The translations under genes were made by a program, and so were the position numbers. The notes below the pieces were generated by a model that worked only from the letters and a program-made list of their open reading frames with translations, had not been told where the DNA came from and did no database searches. From Pseudovibrio flavus (GTDB lineage Bacteria > Pseudomonadota > Alphaproteobacteria > Rhizobiales > Stappiaceae), in contig NZ_SMMA01000055.1 of NCBI RefSeq assembly GCF_009711345.1, forward strand, positions 38,950-102,949: DNA of 64,000 nt. The letters run 5' to 3'. Each line of letters starts with the position of its first letter. Position 1 is the stretch's first letter. Below are positions 55,438-63,970 of this stretch, in pieces.

Positions 55438-57102
55438 ATGGCGGACTATTATTCCGTTCTAAAGAAAGCTGTTGCAGGGCTTCAAGAAAATACAGGCTCA
55501 GCTCGCCGGGCAGTGTACCAGCGGGCGCGGACAGCAATTGTCAAGCAGCTCAAGAACTATGATCCGCCGTTAACGCCGACCCAGATCACCGATGAACAGC
55601 TTAAGCTTGAAGAGGCAATACGTAAGGTAGAAGCCGAATCAGCAAGAGAGTCTCTTGGTCTGGGTTCAGCACCCGAAGAAGGTACTGGAGCCGCTACGAA
55701 AGCGGCTACTGCATCACAATCCCCAGAAGTTACAAGTTCGCAGAAGGCTCCTGCACAGCCTGCGCCTTCTGCACCTGCCAGTGAGCCTGCCGCGAATAAC
55801 ACTCTTAAAGATGCTATCCGTGATGCGGGCACTCTAGGCGGCGCTGCGCATGACGCGCGCCAGAAAGCTCAGCAGCAACTGCCAGAAACCCAGAGCGAGC
55901 GTAAAGAGCCAATTGCCGATATGCAGGCGGTTTCTGCTAAAGCGCCTCTGGCTTCTGAGAAGACTGCAAAAGCTCCAGCAAAAGATGATTGGGTACCAGG
56001 TGAAACCCGCCGCGCCAAGCTGAAAACTGACGGTGATGGCGGCGCGAAAATCGATGCGCCTGCAATGGGTGCTGCGCCAGCGCCTGCCAGTGCTCCGGTT
56101 TCTGGTCCTATGGATGAAGGGTTGAAGCCTTCGCGTATGCCTATGATGATTACGAGCCTTGTGGTTCTGATCTTCTTGGGTCTGGGCGGCTACGCTCTTT
56201 ATTCTCAGAAAGATGATTTCGCTGCGTTGTTCGATAGCTTCATTGCTTCTGAAGAACAACAGCCTGCGGAAACGCAGCAGCCAGCAGAAAAAGAGCCTGA
56301 GCCATCCAAGAAAAACAGCGATCGCTTGCTCAATGAAGATGGTGCGCAGGTAGCGCCGGATGCTAAGTCGGTTCAGGTGACGCGTATTGGTTCTGGCGAA
56401 AGCAAACCTACAGTTTCCGAACCAAGACCGGTAGAGCCTGCTGAAGGTGTTGTGCGTAATGTGACGCCGTCTTCCGCGATTAACGCTGAAGCGCCTCCGG
56501 TTGAAGAAACTGTAAGCGTACAGACGAATTCTATTCGTCCAGCAGAGAGCATTCCGGCAAAACCGGAAGGTGCAGCTGTTGCTCAGCAGAGTATTCTTTA
56601 TGAAGAATCTGCGACGCCGGGTTCATCTGGAACGGCCACGCAGGGCCGTGTAGTTTGGCGCCTGAATAAAGGCGACAGCACAGGTGATATCGTACAAGCT
56701 GAAGTTTCCCTGCCTGACCGCAATATGAAGATTAATTTGTCTCTTGAGCCTAATACCGACAACGGTATGCCTGCGTCTCATCTGGTGAAGATCCGCTTTG
56801 AACTGCCAGCCACCTTTAGTGGACGCGGTATTGCAAACGTTGCCGGCCTGATCATGAAGACCTCAGAGCAGGCGCGTGGTGATGCGTTGCTCGGAGCGTC
56901 GGTTCAGGTGACAGACGAAGAGGCATGGATTGCTCTATCTGATGTTGAAGGTGACCGCACAATCAACATGGAGCGCCTGAAAGATCGTGAGTGGATCGAC
57001 ATTCCGCTTCTGTATTCCGATGGGAAGCGAGCCATCCTAACGCTTGAAAAGGGCGTTCAGGGTAACAAGGTTCTCGCCTCTGCCATGGAGACATGGAACT
57101 AA
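55438..57102 (+). CDS. Large membrane-anchored protein, unknown
   Basis: A 554-residue protein in four parts: an N-terminal helical domain (residues about 1-75, YYSVLKKAVAGLQENTGSARRAVYQRART), an Ala/Pro/Gln-rich disordered region (about 75-230), one membrane segment (about 234-254, MMITSLVVLIFLGLGGYALY) with inside-out topology, and a periplasmic part with a second disordered stretch (about 265-395) and a folded C-terminal domain (about 400-554). It lies 37 bases after purA on the same strand. Similar proteins beside purA in Rhizobiales are sometimes mis-called histidine kinases; I see no kinase motif. Function unknown. Confidence 0.75.
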   Translation: MADYYSVLKKAVAGLQENTGSARRAVYQRARTAIVKQLKNYDPPLTPTQITDEQLKLEEAIRKVEAESARESLGLGSAPEEGTGAATKAATASQSPEVTSSQKAPAQPAPSAPASEPAANNTLKDAIRDAGTLGGAAHDARQKAQQQLPETQSERKEPIADMQAVSAKAPLASEKTAKAPAKDDWVPGETRRAKLKTDGDGGAKIDAPAMGAAPAPASAPVSGPMDEGLKPSRMPMMITSLVVLIFLGLGGYALYSQKDDFAALFDSFIASEEQQPAETQQPAEKEPEPSKKNSDRLLNEDGAQVAPDAKSVQVTRIGSGESKPTVSEPRPVEPAEGVVRNVTPSSAINAEAPPVEETVSVQTNSIRPAESIPAKPEGAAVAQQSILYEESATPGSSGTATQGRVVWRLNKGDSTGDIVQAEVSLPDRNMKINLSLEPNTDNGMPASHLVKIRFELPATFSGRGIANVAGLIMKTSEQARGDALLGASVQVTDEEAWIALSDVEGDRTINMERLKDREWIDIPLLYSDGKRAILTLEKGVQGNKVLASAMETWN

Positions 57103-57122
57103 GTTCCAAGCGGTTCAAATTT

Positions 57123-57149
57123 AAAGCGCCCTTCATGGGCGCTTTTTTT
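57123..57149 (+). terminator. Terminator after the purA-distal gene
   Basis: AAAGCGCCC (57123-57131) and GGGCGCTTT (57137-57145) form a 9-bp stem, then TTTT. Confidence 0.9.
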
Positions 57150-57210
57150 GTTTGCAGGTTTGTTTGACAAAGGGCTTGCACTTCTAAGCAAAACCAACCA
57201 TTCTCCCGTC

Positions 57211-57290
57211 AGTCCGAGGGGTGCTTAGCAAGCTGAGATGGTGAAAGCCGAACCCTTTGAACCTGATCCGGGTAATTCCGGCGAAGGGAC
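57211..57290 (+). promoter_or_regulatory. TPP riboswitch (THI element)
   Basis: The conserved aptamer blocks are present in order: GAGGGGTGC (57216-57224), GCTGAGA (57232-57238), ACCCTTTGAACCTGATC (57252-57268), GGGTAAT (57270-57276) and CCGGCGAAGGGA (57278-57289). It binds thiamine pyrophosphate and should repress the ThiX/ThiY genes. Downstream, GGATCTTCC (57313-57321) and GGGAGATCC (57341-57349) form a further stem, a candidate expression platform. Confidence 0.95.
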
Positions 57291-57454
57291 AGGAACCTGA
57301 GCCATACTTCCCGGATCTTCCTAAGACGGTCACTAAGTCAGGGAGATCCAAATCTGATGCTTTCGTGCAAACGAATTGCTTTTTGCCATAGCCATTTCAG
57401 TTGTTTACTGAAAGGCGCAGTTGTCGTGCACATTTCAACACGGGCAGGGCAGTG

Positions 57455-58210
57455 ATGGTAGATCTCTTTTTCCGTATCTTGAGAATAGCTGCTGGCCTGA
57501 GCCTTTTTGTAGGGCTTTGGGGCGGCGTTGTTTGGCTATTCGAGCTGCCTGGATACCTGCTTCCTGGTCCGGTTGCTGTGTATGATGCACTTGTAAGGCA
57601 GTGGTCGTTTTTGCTCTATCATGCCTCCATTACCGCAGGTGAAACCGTGCTTGGTTTCTTCTTCGGTGTTTTGGCAGGTGTTTTTTTGGCGTTGGTCCTG
57701 AGCATTTCTGAAAATGCGCGGCGCTTTCTTCTTCCTCCAATAACTGCCACCCAGTCACTCCCAGTTTTCGCAATCGCGCCATTGCTGGTTTTGTGGTTCG
57801 GGTTTGGGCTGACATCCAAAATCGTTATGGCCGTTCTAGTGATCTTCTTCTCGGTCACGTCAACGTTTCATGATGGTTTGCGGCGAACTGATCCGGCCTT
57901 TCTGGACCTTGCACAGCTCTACGGTATGTCACGATGGCAAACACTGCGATACGTGCGCATTCCATATGCATTGCCAGCGCTCTGCTCTGGCTTACGCATT
58001 GCAGCGGTGTTTGCGCCCATCGGTGCTGTGGTCGGTGAGTGGGTCGGGGCCAAAGGTGGTCTTGCCTTCATAATGTTGCAGGCCAATGCACGCATGCAGA
58101 CGGCAACCATGTTTGCCGCCTTGTTGCTGCTTGCCGTCATGGTCTTGAGCCTGCGAGCCATCGTTGAAGTTGCTACCCGCAAGCTCGTTTATTGGCAGGA
58201 AGAAAACTGA
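57455..58210 (+). CDS. thiX: ABC transporter permease (ThiX-like)
   Basis: A 251-residue permease of the BPD type with about six hydrophobic segments and the EAA-like loop DLAQLYGMSRWQTLRYVRIPYALP, which contacts the ATPase. It is under a TPP riboswitch and adjacent to a THI5/NMT1-type binding protein, so it likely imports a thiamine pyrimidine precursor (formylaminopyrimidine), as ThiXYZ does. I chose ATG 57455; an upstream start at 57401 is possible. No ATPase gene follows. Confidence 0.82.
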   Translation: MVDLFFRILRIAAGLSLFVGLWGGVVWLFELPGYLLPGPVAVYDALVRQWSFLLYHASITAGETVLGFFFGVLAGVFLALVLSISENARRFLLPPITATQSLPVFAIAPLLVLWFGFGLTSKIVMAVLVIFFSVTSTFHDGLRRTDPAFLDLAQLYGMSRWQTLRYVRIPYALPALCSGLRIAAVFAPIGAVVGEWVGAKGGLAFIMLQANARMQTATMFAALLLLAVMVLSLRAIVEVATRKLVYWQEEN

Positions 58211-58235
58211 TTTTTCAAACTAGGGGATGATATTC

Positions 58236-59177
58236 ATGAGTAAGCTTCTTGGTGCCGTAACCGGCCTTGCTCTTCTTGCTGGTACTGTTAACGCAGTCGC
58301 AAATGAGAAAATGACCATTTTGCTGGACTGGTTCGTAAATCCGGATCATGCGCCACTGGTTGTGGCGCAAGCTCGCGGCTTTTTTGAAAAGCAGGGCCTT
58401 GATGTGGAGTTGATCGAGCCTGCGGACCCTGCAATGCCGCCTCGCCTTGTCGCTGCAGGGCAGGGCGAAGTTGCAATTTCCTACCAACCGGTTTTGCATG
58501 CGCAGGTGGATGAAGGTCTTCCGGTGGCTCGTATCGGTACACTGGTTGCGACGCCGCTTAACACATTGATTGTTAAAGCTGATGGTCCGATCAAAGAACT
58601 GTCAGACCTCAAGGACAAACGCATCGGCTTCTCTGTTTCGGGTTTTGAAGACGCGATGCTGGGCCAGATGCTCAAGCAGAGCGGCCTGTCACTCGATGAT
58701 GTTGAACTGATCAACGTGAACTTTGCGCTCTCTCAGAGCCTGTTGGCTGATCAAGTTGATGCAATCATTGGTGGTTATCGCAACTTTGAACTGACCCAGC
58801 TTGAGCTGGAAGGTGGTAAGGGCAAGGCATTCTTCCCGGAAGAAAACGGCGTACCAGCTTATGACGAACTGCTTTACATCGCCCACAAAGACAAGCTGGA
58901 TGACCCGCGCCTGAAGAAGTTCCTTGCTGCTATTGAAGCTGCGACTGTTTACCTGCTGAACCACCCAGAAGACTCTTGGGCTGCTTTCCTCGAACAGTAT
59001 CCGCATCTTGATGATGAGCTGAACCGCCGCGCTTGGAAAGATACTCTGCCGCGCTTTGCTGCACGTCCTGCTGCGATGGACACAGGTCGCTACGAGCGCT
59101 TTGCGGACTTCCTTTTGAACAAAGGCTTGATCAAAAAGGAAACGCCAGTAGAGCAGTATGCAGTAGAGCTGCGCTAG
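58236..59177 (+). CDS. thiY: ABC substrate-binding protein (ThiY/THI5-NMT1 type)
   Basis: A 313-residue exported binding protein: signal peptide (LLGAVTGLALLAGTVNAVA) and the NMT1/THI5-like fold, with LLDWFVNPDHAPLVVAQARGFF at the N-terminus of the mature protein. ThiY proteins bind N-formyl-4-amino-5-aminomethyl-2-methylpyrimidine, a thiamine salvage precursor. ATG 58236 has AGGGG nine bases upstream; ATG 58227 overlaps the ribosome site. Co-transcribed with the permease 26 bases upstream. The ATP-binding subunit ThiZ must be encoded elsewhere, if it exists. Confidence 0.85.
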   Translation: MSKLLGAVTGLALLAGTVNAVANEKMTILLDWFVNPDHAPLVVAQARGFFEKQGLDVELIEPADPAMPPRLVAAGQGEVAISYQPVLHAQVDEGLPVARIGTLVATPLNTLIVKADGPIKELSDLKDKRIGFSVSGFEDAMLGQMLKQSGLSLDDVELINVNFALSQSLLADQVDAIIGGYRNFELTQLELEGGKGKAFFPEENGVPAYDELLYIAHKDKLDDPRLKKFLAAIEAATVYLLNHPEDSWAAFLEQYPHLDDELNRRAWKDTLPRFAARPAAMDTGRYERFADFLLNKGLIKKETPVEQYAVELR

Positions 59178-59202
59178 TCGGCTGACTACTCTTGAATTTG
59201 CC

Positions 59203-59244
59203 AAAGGCCGCGGTGAGAGCGCTAACTCCATCGCGGCTTTTGTT
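59203..59244. terminator. Bidirectional terminator
   Basis: AAAGGCCGCG (59203-59212) and CGCGGCTTT (59232-59240) pair around a long loop, with one bulged base, then TTTG. It lies between the convergent thiY-like and CHASE2 genes. Confidence 0.75.
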
Positions 59245-61292
59245 TATTCGGCGGCGACCGCTTGATTTTCCGCATTCTCCTGCAGCGCCATGACATGTTC
59301 TTGGAGAGCTTCGTAAAACTCTTCAAGTTCTGCGCCTGCTACACTTTTGCATTCTTCCAGAAGCTTTTCAGCCGCCTCTGCATCCGTTTCAAACAGGGCT
59401 GCAAGGAGCTGCTTGTGGGTTCTCTTTAGCTTCAAGAAGCTTTCAGAAAATGCCATGGAAGCATCACCGATAAGGGCGTAGTGCTGATGCTTTTCCGTCT
59501 CTGGCCCATAATACAGCTCAAGATAGGCGAACTCTGAGGCTTCTTCCTTCGTTTTAACGGTCACCAAAACTGGATACCGAACAACTTCACATAGATCAGT
59601 TGCTTTCGTTGCCTGCTTCGGGGCTGGGCCAACGGCAGCATATTGGAAGCGCCTGCGTGGTCCAACATTACCAACGGTTGCTTCTCCAGACGCCAAGGTG
59701 ATCGCGATCTTTAGCTGCTGTTCTTCAAAGCCTCGTGCCTTGAAATGGAACATGTCGCGGGCGTTATAACGCTCTATCAGGCGGCGCAGTTCGAGAGCGG
59801 TTTTACATGCAACAGCAGCATGGCGTGCTTCTTCCTGCGGTGCATTCCAGAATGCAGTTAGCCCTTTGGGGTTGAGGAAGCCGACCGTGCCGTTGTTGAC
59901 CTGAATCTCGTCACTAAGAGCATTGGAAAGTATACGGCAAAGCGAAACGAGCTGTGTTCCAGAATGGGTCTCGAACAGGCTGTCAAAGCCGACGATCTGT
60001 GCTCGTAGTGCTGTAATCTCCGTCTCCTGTCCTTCAAGTGCCAGCTGTTCCGGCTTACTAGCAATACTTGAAAGGGCGCGAGGGGCGACGAAGCCAGCCA
60101 TCGCAGCCGATAATTTGGCCTTGTTCCTGCGGTTCGTTGCGATGCGTATTGTCGTGAAGATGAAGAAAACTAAAAATGCGGTAGCTGCAGCGTACGATAT
60201 ATCGAATATCCGAGGCCCTGAGGCAAACTCCCATGCTGCCCAGCCGGTAAGGATCAGGGTTGCTCCGCTGAACACCACAAGCCCCTTAAAGCTTCCATAG
60301 CTGAAGGCTGTCATAAGCACGAGTAGGCCCAAAGCAGCTGTAATCAGAAGCTCTGCCCGCTCTGCCCAGAGGGGCTTTTCCAAGAACGCAGATTGTAGGA
60401 ACTGCTCCACTGCAAGGGCGTGAATGTGAGTTGGGTGACCTTGATGGCCAACAAACACAACTGCACCCTTAAGTGCGTTAGCCAAATCACTATCTACAAG
60501 GGTTGCAGCACTAGCAGAGCGAACAGATAGCACCTGATGGTCAAACTGTTCGGATCTATAGAGAATGATCTTTCCTGTTTCCGTAAAGAACTCTTCTGGC
60601 TGTTCCTTCAGTGGCGGCACTAATTTTCGGCCATCGTCATTTCCCAGCGTGCTGATGACAGTTGAGACAATGCCGTGGGACGGAAAGAGCGGGTCCTGTG
60701 TCGAAACAGAGTAGAACAAGCCGTCGTTGTCTATAGCAAAAGCAGGCTGACGGGCTACCGCACGGGCATAAATGGAGAACTTTTCTAGAGGTGCGCTGTA
60801 CGTGGTCGAGCCACCCGGCGACGGTTTAGAATACTGGGTGAGAACGGTTGGTATGGTTCTCAGTGTTTCCGCAAGGATGTCATCATGATCGGGAAGAGGG
60901 GTGTTTAGCCCTACAGAAGCGGTATTGCCGCGATACGCCTTATAAAGCTGCGGATTCTGGCTTGGAGAAGAAGAGTCCGACTGCGACAAGTCAATGTCTA
61001 GCACCACGAGCGCGGGATCATATTTGCCCAGTTCGCTCAGAAGAGCCGCTATTTCGGCGCGGTTCCAAGGCAGCGCTTCGTCCTGTCTGTTTTCCAGCAG
61101 GATTGTGAAAGCTTTCTGCTTAGGTTCAGCTCGCGGCCAAACCTTTTGCATGGTGCTTAGAGCAGGCTGGCTGATAATCTCGGCATACTGAGGATAAGCA
61201 GCCTTGAAGGCTACAAGAAAGACTAAAACCACCAACGCAACAACAAAGGAAAAGGCTTTCCTATGCTGAAGCAACCGCCCCGAGCTGGCCAT
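59244..61292 (-). CDS. CHASE2 protein with degenerate adenylate cyclase domain
   Basis: A 682-residue sensor. One N-terminal membrane segment (about residues 13-33), a periplasmic CHASE2 domain (about 40-310, PALVVLDIDLSQ and GAVVFVGHQGH), then three membrane segments (about 320-400) and a C-terminal class III cyclase-like domain (about 420-600). Both metal-binding Asp positions are replaced: the FADI-type strand reads AQIVGF (Gln432) and the GD pair reads NPKG (Lys476). TAFWNAPQEEARHAAVAC and GEATVGNVG still mark the fold. So it is probably not a cyclase; it may bind nucleotide or a partner. ATG with AGGGG upstream. It lies downstream of rpoH. Confidence 0.85.
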   Translation of the reverse strand: MASSGRLLQHRKAFSFVVALVVLVFLVAFKAAYPQYAEIISQPALSTMQKVWPRAEPKQKAFTILLENRQDEALPWNRAEIAALLSELGKYDPALVVLDIDLSQSDSSSPSQNPQLYKAYRGNTASVGLNTPLPDHDDILAETLRTIPTVLTQYSKPSPGGSTTYSAPLEKFSIYARAVARQPAFAIDNDGLFYSVSTQDPLFPSHGIVSTVISTLGNDDGRKLVPPLKEQPEEFFTETGKIILYRSEQFDHQVLSVRSASAATLVDSDLANALKGAVVFVGHQGHPTHIHALAVEQFLQSAFLEKPLWAERAELLITAALGLLVLMTAFSYGSFKGLVVFSGATLILTGWAAWEFASGPRIFDISYAAATAFLVFFIFTTIRIATNRRNKAKLSAAMAGFVAPRALSSIASKPEQLALEGQETEITALRAQIVGFDSLFETHSGTQLVSLCRILSNALSDEIQVNNGTVGFLNPKGLTAFWNAPQEEARHAAVACKTALELRRLIERYNARDMFHFKARGFEEQQLKIAITLASGEATVGNVGPRRRFQYAAVGPAPKQATKATDLCEVVRYPVLVTVKTKEEASEFAYLELYYGPETEKHQHYALIGDASMAFSESFLKLKRTHKQLLAALFETDAEAAEKLLEECKSVAGAELEEFYEALQEHVMALQENAENQAVAAE

Positions 61293-61423
61293 AACGCACC
61301 CCTGATATGTGTTTAGGGGTTTTTTGTTGGTTTTATGCCTCCCCCTCCGTCAATCAGTATGAGAGAGGGGAAAGCTGAGAACAAGCCCTACGACAACTCA
61401 GGTTTGAATTAATATTGATATAA

Positions 61424-62326
61424 TCACCGAGTTTCGATTGCTAGTGGCTGACCTTGGCGGGAATTTGCGGCCTCTACGACAGCTTGCTGAACCTTCTCGA
61501 AAGCTCGAACTTCAATCTGTCGAACACGTTCGCGGCTCACGCCGAATTCTGCGGAAAGTTCTTCTAATGTCACAGGATTTTCTGAGAGTCTGCGTGCCAT
61601 GAAGATACGGCGCTCACGGTCATTGAGAACCTCCATAGCGTCTTTCAGCATGTCTCTGCGGCTGTCGAACTCCTCCTGTTCTGCAAGGGTGGTTTCTTGC
61701 GTGTCAGAATGGTCAACAAGCCAGTCTTGCCACTCGCCAGAGTCCCCTTCATCGGAGCGCAAAGGTGCGTTCAATGATGCATCACCGCTGAGGCGGCGAT
61801 TCATTGTGATCACTTCATCTTCATTCACACCGAGGGTCGTCGCGATTTCTTTGACGTGTTCCGGCTTCATATCGCCATCATCCAGAGCCTGAATACGGCC
61901 CTTGAGACGGCGCAGGTTGAAGAACAGGCGCTTCTGGTTGGCCGTGGTGCCCATTTTTACCAGAGACCACGTTCGCAGAATGTATTCCTGAATAGAGGCT
62001 TTAATCCACCACATTGCGTAGGTGGCAAGGCGGAACCCTTTATCGGGCTCAAAACGCTTAACAGCCTGCATCAAGCCTACGTTACCCTCGGAGATAACTT
62101 CTCCAAGTGGTAGGCCATAACCACGGTACCCCATTGCGATTTTTGCGACGAGACGAAGGTGAGAATTCACAAGGCGTTCGGCAGCGCCAGCGTCTTCGTG
62201 CTCCTTAAACCGCTTGGCGAGCATGTACTCTTCCTGCGGTTGAAGCATAGGAAACTTGCGAATTTCATCGAGGTAACGGCTCAAGCCGTTCTCGTTGCTG
62301 GTAACAGCAGGTATGTTCCGGGCCAT
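61424..62326 (-). CDS. rpoH: RNA polymerase sigma factor RpoH (sigma-32)
   Basis: A 300-residue heat-shock sigma factor with region 1.2/2 (SRYLDEIRKFPMLQPQEEYMLAKR, GLMQAVKRFEPDKGFRLATYAMWWI), the RpoH box QKRLFFNLRRLKG and region 4 (LSAEFGVSRERVRQIE). It directs transcription of chaperone and protease genes; ftsH in this window has a matching promoter. Length and motifs are complete. The upstream neighbour on the same strand is the RluD-type gene, 151 bases away. Confidence 0.96.
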   Translation of the reverse strand: MARNIPAVTSNENGLSRYLDEIRKFPMLQPQEEYMLAKRFKEHEDAGAAERLVNSHLRLVAKIAMGYRGYGLPLGEVISEGNVGLMQAVKRFEPDKGFRLATYAMWWIKASIQEYILRTWSLVKMGTTANQKRLFFNLRRLKGRIQALDDGDMKPEHVKEIATTLGVNEDEVITMNRRLSGDASLNAPLRSDEGDSGEWQDWLVDHSDTQETTLAEQEEFDSRRDMLKDAMEVLNDRERRIFMARRLSENPVTLEELSAEFGVSRERVRQIEVRAFEKVQQAVVEAANSRQGQPLAIETR

Positions 62327-62477
62327 TTATGCACCCCTCTAGCTGTAAGTGTTCCCCGCTCCCAAAGCCAGAGCAACAGGCAAACACAAGTCTTGGCGCC
62401 TCGCCCCTCGAGCACGCCAAGTCTTTCATATGGGTTCATTGTGGCGAAAACGCTACCGCATTGCGTGGATTTTTTGC

Positions 62478-63521
62478 CTAAATTTTTCGTAATGATTGCA
62501 AAATGCTTGCGAAGTCCTCGGGCAATTCAGATTCAAACCGCATAACTTCGCCAGTTCTTGGGTGCTCAAAAGCAAGCAATCCGGCGTGTAGAGCCTGTCG
62601 TTTGAAGTCGGCCACTTGAGATTTCAAGGGCTCTTCAAATCTGTTGAATTTCGATTTGTAGCCTGCGCCGTAGTCCATATCCCCAAGAAGAGGATGGCCA
62701 ATATGGGACATGTGCACACGAATCTGGTGCGTGCGACCTGTCTCCAAACGGCACTCAATCAAGCTGGCAACGGGTTCTGCATCTTCTGGACCAAAGCGCT
62801 CCAAAATTTGCCAGTGGGTGATTGCATGACGGCCAGCGGTTTTAACCACTGCGATCTTCTGGCGGTTGGCGGTAGAGCGGGCAAGGTTTGCATCCACCGT
62901 TCCGCGCAGAGATGAAGGAGCACTCCAGACGATAGCCTTATACGCTCTTTCCAGCGGTCCTGTACGGCCATGATCTGCGAACTGCGCAGCCAAGCCATTG
63001 TGCGCCATGTCGTTTTTAGCAACGACGAGCAGGCCGGTGGTGTCTTTATCCAAACGGTGCACGATGCCGGGACGCTTAACCCCGCCAATACCGGAAAGAG
63101 ATGCGCCGCAATGATGAATCAGTGCATTAACCAGTGTGCCTGTGCTATTGCCTGCTCCCGGGTGAACAACAAGACCTGCTGGCTTGTTAATGACGATGAG
63201 GTCTTCATCTTCAAAAACAATGTCTAGCGGAATGTTCTCGGCCTGTGGTTCTGCCGGCTCTGCCTCTGGAACAGTGAGGGTAATCGTCTCACCTTCGTTG
63301 ACCCGTGTTTTCGGCTCCACTATTTTGCGGCCACCTATGAATACATGTCCGGCTTTAATGAGTGCCTGTAGGCGGTTTCGGCTGAATTCATTTAAATGGC
63401 CTGCGAGAAATGCATCAATGCGATTTCCTGCATAGGCACCATCAACGATGATCGTTGCTTGCTCTTGGGCAATGTCATCATTATCTACCGGCGAGACGCC
63501 AACTGGAGACTTTTCGTTCAT
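62478..63521 (-). CDS. RluD-type pseudouridine synthase
   Basis: A 347-residue enzyme with an N-terminal S4 RNA-binding domain (about residues 30-85, NRIDAFLAGHLNEFSRNRLQALIKAG) and the RluA-family catalytic domain with HRLDKDTTGLL, whose Asp158 is the catalytic residue. RluD/RluC-type enzymes modify uridines in 23S rRNA helix 69 or elsewhere; the exact site is not shown. Its ATG overlaps the ATG of the divergent DUF6476 gene by two bases, so the two starts are back to back. Confidence 0.93.
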   Translation of the reverse strand: MNEKSPVGVSPVDNDDIAQEQATIIVDGAYAGNRIDAFLAGHLNEFSRNRLQALIKAGHVFIGGRKIVEPKTRVNEGETITLTVPEAEPAEPQAENIPLDIVFEDEDLIVINKPAGLVVHPGAGNSTGTLVNALIHHCGASLSGIGGVKRPGIVHRLDKDTTGLLVVAKNDMAHNGLAAQFADHGRTGPLERAYKAIVWSAPSSLRGTVDANLARSTANRQKIAVVKTAGRHAITHWQILERFGPEDAEPVASLIECRLETGRTHQIRVHMSHIGHPLLGDMDYGAGYKSKFNRFEEPLKSQVADFKRQALHAGLLAFEHPRTGEVMRFESELPEDFASILQSLRKI

Positions 63522-63879
63522 GCGTGATCCTGTTCATGACAGCAACTCCCCTCAAGAGGAGCAGCCACTTGATCCTGCCGTGCTTCGGGTTCAGCAGAAA
63601 ATGCGTGGCCTGCTCATGGGGTCGAGCCTTATCATGGTTATTGGCCTTGTAGCCGTCTTTGCTGCCATCTTTTACAAGCTGAGCGCCAATAGTTCCAATA
63701 TCTCTGCTGATAATATTGCAGCGACTGTGGCAATTGGCGAAAACGCTCGCGTTCTAAGCGTTTCTATGCATGAAGGGCAGATCGTTGCATTGATTAATGA
63801 AAATGATGCACAGGCGCTTGTGTATATTGACCCTGTGACGGGCAAAATTTTGGGCCGAACCAACTTTATGGCAAGATAG
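63520..63879 (+). CDS. DUF6476-type small membrane protein
   Basis: A 119-residue protein with one membrane segment (about residues 29-53, LLMGSSLIMVIGLVAVFAAIFYKL) and a periplasmic part that ends in a small fold (VLSVSMHEGQIVALI and VYIDPVTGKILGR). It matches the small DUF6476 family found divergent from rluD in alphaproteobacteria. GGAGA lies nine bases before ATG 63520; the longer frame from 63448 overlaps the rluD coding sequence and lacks family resemblance. Function unknown. Confidence 0.78.
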   Translation: MRDPVHDSNSPQEEQPLDPAVLRVQQKMRGLLMGSSLIMVIGLVAVFAAIFYKLSANSSNISADNIAATVAIGENARVLSVSMHEGQIVALINENDAQALVYIDPVTGKILGRTNFMAR

Positions 63880-63970
63880 TTTGGAAAAAGTGAGCTTCTT
63901 TTCAAAAGAGGGCTTGCCAAGCGAAGAGGAAGCCATTAAACCGCCCTTCATCGCGAACGCGACAGCTCAG

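Noticed and set aside
55438..57102. Histidine kinase annotation sometimes given to proteins at this place
   Set aside because: No H-box, N-box or G-box motif and no receiver domain are visible.
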